From CAWCDJ01 sp963794265 (GTDB taxonomy: Bacteria > Acidobacteriota > Terriglobia > Bryobacterales > Bryobacteraceae): 64,000 bases of DNA. Made by a program: the position numbers and the translations under genes. Where the stretch lies: the NCBI GenBank assembly GCA_963794265.1, contig CAWCDJ010000004.1, positions 1,727,969-1,791,968 on the forward strand, in the 5' to 3' direction. Of this stretch, positions 26,444-35,652 are shown one piece after another. Numbering within the stretch: position 1 is the stretch's first letter; every line of letters begins with the position of its first letter. The notes beneath the pieces are model-generated. The model made no database searches. It was not told the DNA's origin and was given only the letters and a program-made list of their open reading frames with translations.

Positions 26444-27562
26444 TCACTGCACGCGCTTGCCGGGTGACTCATGCCCGTTGATACTCGCAAGCACGTGCGT
26501 CACCTTACCGTCGCTGTCCCGGAGGAAGCTGATCTGCGCGTTCGTAATCCGCAGGAAGAACTTCGTCGCCGATTCGGGATACAACTCGACTCTACCGAGC
26601 GGATCGGCTTCAAGGAACAGGCGGTCGCCATCACGCAGGATGACGAAGTGTACGCCGTTCTCCAGGCGGTAGCTGCCTGCGTAGTCGCCGAAAGCACCTG
26701 GATCGACCCTCGCTGCGGGGGGCTCGACACGATTCATCTCCCGTGCCCGCGTTTGCAGATAGCCGGACGAGGCATTCGTCTCTGGGAAGAGGGAGCGTAT
26801 GGAGACGGCGCGCTCCCCTTTCTTGAGTTCCGCACGGAGGTCGATCCGAACGACGTTCTCGTAATCGTGAAAGTTATAAAGGTACATCACGCGCCGCTTC
26901 AGGTCATAGATATTGGAATAGACCGTCGGGTAGGTCTGCTCTTCGTGGGTGGCGGACAGGATGCGCTGGAACAGATTGACGGAGACCCGCTCACCCGCTT
27001 CCTTGAGCATCGTGCTTGCGATCCGGAAGCGCGCGCACTCGTACTCCGGCACGGATAGGGACTGATGGAAGTTGGTCTGCACCTGGTACCGGCCCTGCTT
27101 CCGTAGAATCGCGGCGGGTTCGATGATCACGGAGCCGCCGTTGGCATCCGCGAACATCAAAACGAAGCCTTTCATGAAGGAACGGTCGTACTGCTCGAAC
27201 AGGCGCACGACCTCTTCGACGGTACTGCATTCCGCCATTGCTTTGTCCATCAGGTTGCCGTGGAACGCGGGCCGTCCCGAGCCCACGAGCTTCGCCGGGG
27301 CGGTCGCGAAAGCATCAAACCACAGACCGCGCTCGTTCATACCTCCCTGGGGATCGAAGTTGTCAAAGCCCACGTAGAGCCGCCCGTACTTCCCCTTGAT
27401 CTCCGCGGGGATGAACCATACCGCGGTGAATGGGTTGTTATCATCTTCGTTGTTGCCGACCAGGACCCGGTGGCCGTTGGAAGCGGCAAAAGCGGTGCAA
27501 GCGGAAGCCGTGCCGCCCAGGAGAGTCCCAGCGAAAAGGAGAAACAGAACCCTTGAACTCAT
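26444..27562 (-). CDS. Exported Ntn-hydrolase (choloylglycine hydrolase/C45-like) with C-terminal DUF3471-like domain
   Basis: 372 aa. The signal peptide ends in GTASA and is followed at once by Cys22 (CTAFAASNGHRVLVGNNEDD), so cleavage would expose the Cys nucleophile expected of an N-terminal-nucleophile amidohydrolase. NNEDD and GMNERGLWFDAFA match the choloylglycine-hydrolase/acyltransferase group that cleaves linear amides such as bile-salt conjugates, penicillin V or acyl-homoserine lactones. From about residue 285 a small beta-barrel-like domain (GDYAGSYRLENG, RLFLEADPLGRVELYP, FFLRITNAQISFLRDSDGK) resembles DUF3471, a domain usually fused to PF00144 serine hydrolases. ATG 27562 is used; a TTG at 27610 is less likely. 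The substrate is unknown. Confidence 0.8.
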   Translation of the reverse strand: MSSRVLFLLFAGTLLGGTASACTAFAASNGHRVLVGNNEDDNNPFTAVWFIPAEIKGKYGRLYVGFDNFDPQGGMNERGLWFDAFATAPAKLVGSGRPAFHGNLMDKAMAECSTVEEVVRLFEQYDRSFMKGFVLMFADANGGSVIIEPAAILRKQGRYQVQTNFHQSLSVPEYECARFRIASTMLKEAGERVSVNLFQRILSATHEEQTYPTVYSNIYDLKRRVMYLYNFHDYENVVRIDLRAELKKGERAVSIRSLFPETNASSGYLQTRAREMNRVEPPAARVDPGAFGDYAGSYRLENGVHFVILRDGDRLFLEADPLGRVELYPESATKFFLRITNAQISFLRDSDGKVTHVLASINGHESPGKRVQ

Positions 27563-27660
27563 ACAGGAGATTACGCGGCTGCCGGCCTCGGAGTTCGATG
27601 GATTGTTCAACAGGACTCAATTTGCGAAGGATTAAGGATCTCCGGGGGGAGCCGAACAGG

Positions 27661-30162
27661 TCAACGCTCAGGCGCGCGCTCGAGCGCTGCCTGGACCTCA
27701 TCGGCGATCCGGGCGGCAGTGAATGGCTTCTGAATGAACCCCGAGATTGCCCTCCCTGCGAAGAGTGCCCGGCTTTCTTGTTCGCCATAGCCGCTCGATA
27801 TCACGACGTCGAGATCGGGCTCGATTTCGCGCATCCTGGCCAGCGTCTCCAGCCCATCCATTCCAGGCATTCTCAGATCCAGGAGGACCAGCGAAATGCG
27901 CTGGCGTTCCTGTTTCAGCAGTTCGATGGCTCTCGGACCGTTGTCGGCTTGGAGTACGGTGTAGCCCTTGCGCGTCAGTGCCTGCGTCGCGACCTGCAAG
28001 ACAAGAGGCTCATCATCCACAACCAGAACTACTTGTCCCGTGTGGTCGCAACGAGCCGCAGCCGCGGGTATCGGTTGAGGAGCGGACGCGGGTATGGACT
28101 CACACGACACCGGGAAGAGAACCTGGAATCTGCTTCCGAGGCCAGGTTCCGTTTCAACGGAAATCGCCCCATGATGCCCGCGAACGATACCCGCGACCGC
28201 GGCCAGGCCGAGACCACGTCCTGTGAATTTGGTGGTAAAGAACGGATCGAAGATCCGGGCCTTCGTTAGGGCATCCATACCGGAGCCGGTATCTTCTACT
28301 TGCAGGTAAACGTACTCTCCGTGGGGCAGGTCCGCGCCGTTGAGTTCATCTTCAAAGCCTGGCGCATCCGGCCGCCTCAGACCCGTGCGAATCGTGATCG
28401 TACCTTTTCGGTCGCCAATCGCCTCAGCCGCGTTGAGAACCAGGTTCATAATGACTTGCTGCATTTGCGCCGGATCCGCCATTAAGGGTGGCAGGGCGTC
28501 GGCTAATTGAAGCCGCACGTTCACCTTAGCCGAAATCGAGCCCTCGACCAGCTTCAGGAACTCAGGCACCAGCCTGGAAAGATTGACCGGCTGTACCACG
28601 AAGCGGCCCCGGCCCGAGTACGCCAGCATTTGACGGGTGAGATGGGCAGCGTGTTGGCTGGCATCAATCATCCGGTCGAGAATGGAATGGATCTGAGTGC
28701 CTGGCGGCACCAGCTCCTGCACCAGGCTCGCATTCCCCAGGATTCCGGTGAGAATATTATTGAAGTCGTGTGCAATACCGCCAGCGAGCAGACCAATGCT
28801 CTCGAGCTTTTGCTTCTGCCGCAGCCGTTCTTCAGTCCGCTTCCGCTCGGTGAGATTGTGTAGGACCAGAACGGCCGAGGTCACAGCGCCGCTTTGCGAG
28901 ATAGGCGCTATTGATGCAGCAACATCCATTTCGTCGCCGGAACGACAGAGAAACACGCCATCTACGCCGGTCATACTTGCGGCGGTTGTGAGACATCGGG
29001 CTACCGGGTAATCCGGGCCTTCCAGCAACGCGCCATTTGGCTCACGAAACCTCAGTCTCTGTTCCAGCCGGTTCCCGAGCAGTTCGTCCGCGGTGAAGCC
29101 GAACTCCCGTTCCGCAGTTGGATTCATGAAAGTCACCAGTCCACTGCGGTCTACCATCAACAGCGCATCGGCTGCGTTCTCGGTAATCGCTTTCGTGACG
29201 CTCAGGGCTTCCTGGAGCTTTTGGTTGGCGGCTTCGAGTTCATGATTGGCCGCGGCGAGTTTGTCCGCCATCGTGGCCCGGAGTTCCGCTGCTTCCTTTT
29301 CGGCACGAGCGCGGACGGCCTCATACTCCTTCTCTCGCAACTCATCGATGATCCGGCGGTTTTCCTCGATGAAGAATTTGCGGCGCAACAAAGCGCGAAT
29401 CCTCGCTTTCACAATTGCTATATCGGCGGACTTGGAGATATAGTCGTCCGCGCCGGATTCGAGCCCCAGCGCCAACCGCCCCTTATCGTCATGCGAGGTG
29501 AGGATGATGATGACAGTCGCGGCGCTTTCCTCCCGTAATGCGGCAATACGGCGGGAGATTTCCGCGCCATTTACGTCCGGCATTTCGAAATCGACGAGGA
29601 CGCAATCGAAAGGACGCTCTTGCATGCGTTCGAGTCCACCGATTCCAGTGGTCGCCTTTTCGACCACGTAGTGCTCGGCTTCAAGTTCCCGTCCGAGCAT
29701 GTGCAGGAAAGTCGGACTATGATCGATGGCCAGGATCCGCGCGCGTTGAAAACGGGTCTCGATAGCCACGACTGCGCTGGAGCTTCGGGCCTTCCGCAGC
29801 AGGCTATGGACACGGACGAGCACGATATCCGGATCGACGGATTTGGGCAGGTAATCGTCTGCTCCGCTCTCGAGTCCTCGCATTTCCGCGACATCGCTGC
29901 GCTCGACAGTAAGCATCAGAACGGGAATGGCTCGAGTGTTTACGTTCAGCCGAAGCTCGCGGCAGAACTCATAGCCATCCATGCCGGGAAGGTGATAATC
30001 GACAATGATCACGTCCGGACGAATGGTCTCCAACTGCTCGAGAGCCGCCTCTGCTGTTGCGGCACCGACCACCTCCTGACCATCGCTTTCCAACAGCTGG
30101 CGCAGACGCGCGGTCTGCGTAGGAGAATCCTCGACCAGCAGAACTCGCCGGCTCCGCTTCAA
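27661..30162 (-). CDS. Hybrid sensor kinase REC-REC-PAS-HisKA-HATPase-REC, last gene of chemosensory operon
   Basis: 833 aa from the TTG chosen here. Order: REC1 (VLLVEDSPTQTA, DYHLPGMDG), REC2 (ILAIDHSPTF, VDFEMPDVNG), a coiled coil (about 290-340), PAS (ITENAADALLMVDRSGLVTFMNP), HisKA with H-box GLLAGGIAHDFNNILTGILG, HATPase (NLVLNAAEAIGD, FDPFFTTKFTGRGLGLAAV), and REC3 (VVLVVDDEPLVLQVA, LLDLRMPGMDG). There are no membrane segments, so it is cytosolic. The TTG at 30162 overlaps the cheB stop as TTGA with GAGGG 4 nt upstream, and gives a canonical MKRSRRVLLVEDS start; GTGs at 30195 and 30234 would overlap cheB by 37 and 76 nt. It probably receives phosphate from the CheA of this operon on REC1 or REC2, an inference from context. 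Confidence 0.88.
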   Translation of the reverse strand: MKRSRRVLLVEDSPTQTARLRQLLESDGQEVVGAATAEAALEQLETIRPDVIIVDYHLPGMDGYEFCRELRLNVNTRAIPVLMLTVERSDVAEMRGLESGADDYLPKSVDPDIVLVRVHSLLRKARSSSAVVAIETRFQRARILAIDHSPTFLHMLGRELEAEHYVVEKATTGIGGLERMQERPFDCVLVDFEMPDVNGAEISRRIAALREESAATVIIILTSHDDKGRLALGLESGADDYISKSADIAIVKARIRALLRRKFFIEENRRIIDELREKEYEAVRARAEKEAAELRATMADKLAAANHELEAANQKLQEALSVTKAITENAADALLMVDRSGLVTFMNPTAEREFGFTADELLGNRLEQRLRFREPNGALLEGPDYPVARCLTTAASMTGVDGVFLCRSGDEMDVAASIAPISQSGAVTSAVLVLHNLTERKRTEERLRQKQKLESIGLLAGGIAHDFNNILTGILGNASLVQELVPPGTQIHSILDRMIDASQHAAHLTRQMLAYSGRGRFVVQPVNLSRLVPEFLKLVEGSISAKVNVRLQLADALPPLMADPAQMQQVIMNLVLNAAEAIGDRKGTITIRTGLRRPDAPGFEDELNGADLPHGEYVYLQVEDTGSGMDALTKARIFDPFFTTKFTGRGLGLAAVAGIVRGHHGAISVETEPGLGSRFQVLFPVSCESIPASAPQPIPAAAARCDHTGQVVLVVDDEPLVLQVATQALTRKGYTVLQADNGPRAIELLKQERQRISLVLLDLRMPGMDGLETLARMREIEPDLDVVISSGYGEQESRALFAGRAISGFIQKPFTAARIADEVQAALERAPER

Positions 30163-31202
30163 TTCGCCCTCGGACGAGTCTTGACGATTTCGCACAGGCG
30201 CCCCGCAATCTCCGTCAATGGTAAAGATTCGCACACCGCTCCAAGCCGGACTGCCGCGGCCGGCATGCTGTAGACTATGGCGCTCGATTCGTCCTCGGCC
30301 AGGGTCAAACCACCGGCAGCACGCAATTCCCGCAGCCCGCTTGCACCGTCTTCACCCATGCCGGTAAGCAGCACACCGATTCCGCCAACACCCACGCTGC
30401 GCGCGATAGATGAGAAGAGGACGTCCCCGGCAGGCCGGTGGCTGCCCACCGGAGGACCGTCGTCGGCTAACACAAAATGCCCCTTTACTTTGAGATGCCG
30501 GTCACCCGCCGCCAGATACACTTTGCCCGCCTCCATCGCAACGGTCTCTTTAACGACTTCCACAGGGAGCGGCGAAACGCTCTTCAACCATTCCGCAAAG
30601 CCGTCCAGGAAGGCGGGTATCATGTGCTGCACGACGGCGACGGGCAGTGGAAAACCGTGGCCCAGGCCGGAAAGTAGCTGCATCAACGCATTAGGCCCCC
30701 CGGTGGACGTAGCCACGCCGAGTACGCGGTACGAAGTCGTGACCGGCGGGGCCGCCTCCCGCTCCTCATGCATGGCTCGGACCCCGCGCTGCCGCACGAC
30801 TTTCACCTCACTCATGATGGCAAGCTGGGTACAGAGCTGACTCGCGATCGTATCGTAATCCTGGTGCCCCGCGGCTACCGGCTTCTCCACGACGGCAAGC
30901 GCTCCCGCTTTGAGCGCCTGCATCGTAAGACTGACTTCTTCCGAACCGGCGCCCGAAACGACCACAATTGGTGTTGGCCTAAGGGCCATGATTCTTCTCG
31001 TAACATCAAAGCCTTGCATGCCGGGCAGCCGGATGTCCATCGTGATGATATCGGGTGCAATGCGAGTAATCGACGACAGCGCTTCTTCGCCGCTTCCCGC
31101 CAGGGCCGCAACCACAAATCGAGCGTCGGCGCAGATGATGCGCCGAAGGTGCTCGCGGACCACCGGGGAGTCTTCCACAATCATCACCCGAATGGTCTTC
31201 AT
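30159..31202 (-). CDS. cheB: Chemosensory protein-glutamate methylesterase CheB
   Basis: 347 aa, normal CheB length. The N-terminal receiver has the acidic pair and phosphoacceptor Asp56 in IITMDIRLPGMQG. The C-terminal methylesterase has Ser in GVATSTGGPNALMQ, His in VAVVQHMIPAFLDGFAEWL and Asp in GVLLTGMGEDGASGL, the Ser-His-Asp triad. It removes methyl groups from receptor glutamates and deamidates glutamines, giving adaptation. Its ATG overlaps the cheA stop by 4 nt (ATGA). The hybrid kinase follows with a TTGA overlap. In Wsp-type systems this position is WspF. Confidence 0.95.
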   Translation of the reverse strand: MKTIRVMIVEDSPVVREHLRRIICADARFVVAALAGSGEEALSSITRIAPDIITMDIRLPGMQGFDVTRRIMALRPTPIVVVSGAGSEEVSLTMQALKAGALAVVEKPVAAGHQDYDTIASQLCTQLAIMSEVKVVRQRGVRAMHEEREAAPPVTTSYRVLGVATSTGGPNALMQLLSGLGHGFPLPVAVVQHMIPAFLDGFAEWLKSVSPLPVEVVKETVAMEAGKVYLAAGDRHLKVKGHFVLADDGPPVGSHRPAGDVLFSSIARSVGVGGIGVLLTGMGEDGASGLRELRAAGGLTLAEDESSAIVYSMPAAAVRLGAVCESLPLTEIAGRLCEIVKTRPRAN

Positions 31203-33409
31203 AAAATCTGCCGCACCGTCCTTAGCAGTTCCTGCTGGTCGAATTTGCGCTTCACGATATAGGCATCGGCACCCAGCGAGAGACCTCGTTGCTGATCTTC
31301 ACGGTTCTCTAACGAAGTCACGACGATTACAGGAATATGCTCGGTTTCCTTTCGTTTCTTTAATTGCTCCAAGAGCTGAAAGCCATCCATGCGAGGCATC
31401 GCAATATCGGTGATCACCAGTTCTACAGGCTCGTTACTCAACTGCTCGAGCGCCTCTACTCCGTCGACCGCCAGACTCACGGCATAGCCATGTGCTTCCA
31501 GGATGCTCTTTTCCAGCGAGCGCGTCGTGATCGAGTCATCTACGACCAGAATGCGAGGCGCTTTTTTCGCAGCCTCTTCCGGAGCTTTTTGAAACGACGA
31601 CTGGCTCCCCAACTCCTGGAGACGCCCGAAAAGCGCGGCCGGATTCAAGAGAATCGCGACGGAACCGTCCTCCAGGGGCACGCACCCCGCGCCCATCCCT
31701 GAGAGCTTTCCGTTCAGCCCCAGGTCTTTGACTACCGTTTCGCGTCCGTCAGCGAAGCTGTCCACTACCAGACCGGCGGTCTGGTGTGCGGAGGACAGCA
31801 CCGCCACGGGGAGAAAAGGACTCGCCTCCCTTTCAGCCGAATTTTTATTCTCCTGAATCCCCAACAGGTCCGAAAGCCGCACGAGGGGAACAGGCTTGGA
31901 GTCCAACACTACCACCTCGCGATTCTCGACCAGCTGCAACTCGGCCGGGCGGATACGCAACAACCGCTTGACCGAGCGCGCCGGCAACGCAAAAGTACGG
32001 CCGCCGACAGTGACGAGCAGGATATGCTGCATCGAGATGGAGAGCGAAGCAGAAATAAGAATCGCCAGGCCCCCCTCGCCATGCGGATGAATGTGGACCT
32101 CGCCCTGTAGTCGGCTGGCGGCCTGTTCTACTATGGAAAGGCCCATCCCGCGGCCGGAGATGCTGGTCGCCACATCCGAAGTTGAAAAGCCGGGGCGTAA
32201 AATCAGTTTGGCGGCTTCCGCCGGAGTCACGGCCCCAGCTTCAGACTCTGTGAGCAGACCCTTTTTAAGGGCTTGTGCTGCGATGGACGCAAGGTCAAGC
32301 CCCCGTCCATCATCTTCGACTACCACGTTCAATCGGTCTCCATCGGAATCGATGGAAAGCCGGATCGCACCGCTAGCGGATTTTCCAGCCCGACGGCGAT
32401 CTTGCGGCGATTCGATACCGTGGGATACGGCATTGCGGAGCAGGTGCATGACCGGGTCTTTCAGCCCCTGCAGTACGAGCCGGTCGGCTTGCACGTCGAG
32501 TCCCTCGGCCCGGAACTCCACCTCTTTGCCCTCATCGTGGGCGATCTCACGAACCATCGCGCCGAATGCGCCAAAGACCGATTCGGCGGGGACCATGCGC
32601 ACTCGGATGGCGCTATGATAGAGGTCCGCGATTTCCGTTCGCATCTCCCAGGACCGGTGCCGTTCGGTGGAGCCGGCAGCCCGCGCTTTTGCAGACAGGT
32701 CGCGAAGTTGTGCGTCTACGAACGCCAGGCAGTCGCGGAGGGGAGCGAATTCCGGGTCGTCACTGTGCTCGCGAACATAAGCAATCGATTGGCGGCGCAG
32801 GCGAAGATACTCGGCCAAAGTATCGCCGGCCTTGCTCAGGTATGCGCCGGTCCGCGCCTCGACCGCCGCCTGCGCATGCGAGGTAGCGAGGAGTTGGGAC
32901 GCGGATCGAACCAATTCGTCGATTCTCGCGGTGTTCACCCGGACGAACTCGACGCCCGCGACTGGTGGAGCGGGTAAGGTGGTTGGGGGGGCCTGCACAG
33001 GGGCGGAGACCGCATCCGGCGTACTGCGGGCGAGCGTTTCAGCCGCTTCCAGGAAACCCGACGCCGGTGGTTCAACCCGGTTGGCGAGCGCGGCGGCCAG
33101 CACGTCCTCGATTGTCTCCAGGCCGCGCTGAATGACGGATCTGGTCCGGTTGTCCACGGTTATTTCGCCGTCCCGCGCCCGCGCGACCAGCGCCTCGAGG
33201 ACATGCGCTACCCGTTCGGTGGTTTCCAGACCGACAGCGCGTGCGGCTCCCTTCAGGGTGTGGGCACGACGCAATATCTCATCGAATGCCTCTGTGCGCG
33301 GTTCTGTGGGTGCCGCGGCAAGCTGCTCCAGGGCCGCGCGGATGCGCCCGATGTGCTCCGCCTGTTCGGCCACGAAGATGTCGAGCAATGTGCGATCGAA
33401 TGGCTTCAA
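31199..33409 (-). CDS. cheA: Chemosensory histidine kinase CheA fused to a C-terminal receiver
   Basis: 736 aa. Hpt domain with phosphoacceptor His50 in EILRRAHTLKGAARAVG, then a linker without an obvious P2 domain, dimerisation and HATPase (N-box MHLLRNAVSHGIE, VVEDDGRGLDLASIA, SGRGMGLSIVEQAA), a CheW-like P5 domain (about 470-600), and a receiver (ILVVDDSITTRSLEKSIL, ITDIAMPRMDG) in the last 120 residues. The CheA-REC form is typical of alternative-function systems such as WspE and FrzE. The TTG start overlaps the receptor stop as TTGA, preceded by GGAG. The absence of P2 and of a separate CheY suggests that phosphate goes to the fused receiver and to the REC domains of the downstream hybrid kinase. 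Confidence 0.95.
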   Translation of the reverse strand: MKPFDRTLLDIFVAEQAEHIGRIRAALEQLAAAPTEPRTEAFDEILRRAHTLKGAARAVGLETTERVAHVLEALVARARDGEITVDNRTRSVIQRGLETIEDVLAAALANRVEPPASGFLEAAETLARSTPDAVSAPVQAPPTTLPAPPVAGVEFVRVNTARIDELVRSASQLLATSHAQAAVEARTGAYLSKAGDTLAEYLRLRRQSIAYVREHSDDPEFAPLRDCLAFVDAQLRDLSAKARAAGSTERHRSWEMRTEIADLYHSAIRVRMVPAESVFGAFGAMVREIAHDEGKEVEFRAEGLDVQADRLVLQGLKDPVMHLLRNAVSHGIESPQDRRRAGKSASGAIRLSIDSDGDRLNVVVEDDGRGLDLASIAAQALKKGLLTESEAGAVTPAEAAKLILRPGFSTSDVATSISGRGMGLSIVEQAASRLQGEVHIHPHGEGGLAILISASLSISMQHILLVTVGGRTFALPARSVKRLLRIRPAELQLVENREVVVLDSKPVPLVRLSDLLGIQENKNSAEREASPFLPVAVLSSAHQTAGLVVDSFADGRETVVKDLGLNGKLSGMGAGCVPLEDGSVAILLNPAALFGRLQELGSQSSFQKAPEEAAKKAPRILVVDDSITTRSLEKSILEAHGYAVSLAVDGVEALEQLSNEPVELVITDIAMPRMDGFQLLEQLKKRKETEHIPVIVVTSLENREDQQRGLSLGADAYIVKRKFDQQELLRTVRQIL

Positions 33410-35085
33410 ACCCGGTATTTCTCCACGGCCCGCCGCAGTTGTTGCGATAAGGCGTTTAAATTTGCCGCCGCCTTCTCCGATTGTTTCGTACCGGTAGCTG
33501 TGTCCTGGCTGGCGGTACCTATGTTTCGGAATGCCTCAGTGACCTGCTCGAAACCGATCTGCTGTTGGCTGCTGCCGCCGACGATCTGCTGGAATGCGCG
33601 GACACTCTCTTCGATGTTTCCGGTGAGTTCCCGGATCGTCCGGTCCGCCACGTTAGCCTGTTGCCGCCCAGACTCGACACGCTTTACGGCTTCCTCGGTC
33701 AGCAACACGGAGCTGGAAATGGCTTTCTGAATGTCCCCTAGAATCGAGCGCACCTGCACCGTAGCCTGCTTCGATTGCCCGGCCAGATTTCTCATCTCAC
33801 TCGCCACCACCGCAAAGCTGCGCCCGTGCTCGCCCGCCGCGGCTGCCTGAATCGCCGCGTTCAGCGCCAGAAGGTGCGACTGCTCGGCGATATCATTCAC
33901 AGTGCTGATGACCTCGCTTACCGCCTGGGTCTTCTCGCTGAGGGCAATCACGTTTTCAGCCACGGCTTCGGCCTGTTCACGGATACGCTCCATAATAGTC
34001 GCGGTGTTCTGCACAGACTCAAGGCCCGCGGCGCTCGCCGTCGACGTCGCTTCCGCCGAGGCGGCCACCTTCCTGGCGCGGTCGGAAATCTGCGCACCGG
34101 ACTGGACGATCTCCGCCATGGTGGCATTCGCCTCCTGCACCGCCGCCGCCTGTTCCGCCGTGCTGGCTGCCTGTTGTTGGGTGGTAGCCAGGATCTCGGT
34201 AGTCGCGGCATTCAGGTTTTCCGCCACGGAACGCGTCTGTGTGGCCACCTCGCGCAACCCTCGCACCATGCGATCCAGGCTGCGCCCCAGATTGCCCAGT
34301 TCGTCACTCCGCGAAACTTCCGGTCTCTGGGTCAAGTCTCCCTGGCCAACCTGTTCGACGACCTGCATGAACTGGTTGAGCGGAACGGTAATCGAGCGCT
34401 GAATGAAGAAAGCGAACAGCATGCCCGCCACGACGGTGGCAATCAGAACGATAATGACCGAATCTCTAGTTGCAGCGGCGAGATCGGCGACTTCCGTGCG
34501 TCCGATCTGTGTCTGGTCTTCGACAGCCCGCCCCGCATCGGTCAGCCTTGTTTGCATCCTGCTGACCGCTTGTTCGATAGCGGGGATGCGTCCAACCGCC
34601 GACGCGATATCCCCTGTATGAATCAGCTCAAACTGACGATCCACTTCCGGAGTAAGAATCTTCATAGCGGCCGAAACGTCTTGAACCGTTGAGCGGACTC
34701 TACGCCAGGCAGCGGCACGTTCGGGAGTCAGCGATGTGGCTTCCCACTTGGTTGCCGTCGCTTCCATGTCGCCGAGTTGCCTGGTCATCTGGTCCCGGTA
34801 CTTTGCCCACTCCTGTTCGAGATTGCCTGGAATCTCAGCGGGCAATTTGTCTCTCCGTAGAACCGCCGAGAGCAATGCTTCAGCTCTGGCCGCGCGCATC
34901 TGATCTTCGGTGCGGCTGATGGCTCGCAATGCCTCGACCGATCCGAAATCGCGGGAGTCCAGTTCGCGCGTGAGCGCCTGTAACTGGTTGTCTTTCACCA
35001 GAGCGAATACGCCTAAGAAGATCGTCAGGATCACGATCACACCGAACGCGAGCAGGAGCCGCGTTCCTATCCGCATATTTGCCAT
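33406..35085 (-). CDS. Methyl-accepting chemotaxis protein (4-helix-bundle sensor)
   Basis: 559 aa. Two membrane helices (about residues 9-30, LLLAFGVIVILTIFLGVFAL, and about 210-231, SVIIVLIATVVAGMLFAFFI) enclose a periplasmic about 180-residue helical sensor of the 4HB_MCP kind. A HAMP domain follows (RSITVPLNQFMQVVEQVG). The cytoplasmic signalling domain has the hairpin tip HLLALNAAIQAAAAGEHGR and FAVVASEMRNLA. It lacks a C-terminal pentapeptide tether for CheR, so the CheR here must dock otherwise, perhaps by its TPRs. ATG 35085 stands immediately after the cheW stop (TAGATG). The ligand is unknown; 4HB receptors such as WspA can sense surface contact. Confidence 0.95.
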   Translation of the reverse strand: MANMRIGTRLLLAFGVIVILTIFLGVFALVKDNQLQALTRELDSRDFGSVEALRAISRTEDQMRAARAEALLSAVLRRDKLPAEIPGNLEQEWAKYRDQMTRQLGDMEATATKWEATSLTPERAAAWRRVRSTVQDVSAAMKILTPEVDRQFELIHTGDIASAVGRIPAIEQAVSRMQTRLTDAGRAVEDQTQIGRTEVADLAAATRDSVIIVLIATVVAGMLFAFFIQRSITVPLNQFMQVVEQVGQGDLTQRPEVSRSDELGNLGRSLDRMVRGLREVATQTRSVAENLNAATTEILATTQQQAASTAEQAAAVQEANATMAEIVQSGAQISDRARKVAASAEATSTASAAGLESVQNTATIMERIREQAEAVAENVIALSEKTQAVSEVISTVNDIAEQSHLLALNAAIQAAAAGEHGRSFAVVASEMRNLAGQSKQATVQVRSILGDIQKAISSSVLLTEEAVKRVESGRQQANVADRTIRELTGNIEESVRAFQQIVGGSSQQQIGFEQVTEAFRNIGTASQDTATGTKQSEKAAANLNALSQQLRRAVEKYRV

Positions 35086-35652
35086 CTACATGTCCTCATC
35101 CAGTAATGCATCCACATTGAGAACCAAGACCAGATCCGCCGTCATCCACGCCGCGTAACGGGCCGTCTCGGGGGCTGACTGCCGCGTGCCGGCGGCGATG
35201 GTTCGAATGTCCTCGACCGGACCCGTGTGTAGGCCCGCCTCGAACCCCCGGTGCTGCAAGAGCAGCACGGTCGCCGGGTCGGAGCCGACAGTCTCCGAAC
35301 ATCCAAGAGCATGCGCCAGATTAAAGACCGGACGTATTTCACCCCGCAACTGGATCACTCCGGCCACTCGGGGCGGAGCGCCTGGAACGGGAACGGGTGC
35401 CACGCCGGTGACCACTTCGGAAACCTTAGAAAGGGGCACGGCGTAGCGCTCGTGACCAATCCTGAAAACCATGATGGATTCGCCGTACCTCTCCGGGCCG
35501 GCAGGTTTCTCGGACCGGGCGAGCAATGTCGCCCGGGCTTGAAGAATGCGCGCGCGATCGGCGCCGGCAAGTTCGGTGCTTCCCAGCCGAAGCTGCGCTT
35601 CTGCGAGACGGGCTCGGGCAGCGTTCCAGTCGATCCGCCGTTCTTCCTTCAT
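35086..35652 (-). CDS. cheW: CheW-like coupling protein (second of two)
   Basis: 188 aa. A helical N-terminal extension of about 60 residues (DWNAARARLAEAQLRLGS) precedes the CheW SH3-like domain: ESIMVFRIGHERYAVPLSKVSEVV, GVIQLRGEIRPVFNLAHALGC and the closing AWMTADLVLVLNVDALLDE. CheW bridges receptor tips and CheA. An extended CheW next to cheR is also seen as WspD. Its ATG overlaps the cheR stop as ATGA, and its stop directly abuts the receptor start codon. Confidence 0.92.
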   Translation of the reverse strand: MKEERRIDWNAARARLAEAQLRLGSTELAGADRARILQARATLLARSEKPAGPERYGESIMVFRIGHERYAVPLSKVSEVVTGVAPVPVPGAPPRVAGVIQLRGEIRPVFNLAHALGCSETVGSDPATVLLLQHRGFEAGLHTGPVEDIRTIAAGTRQSAPETARYAAWMTADLVLVLNVDALLDEDM

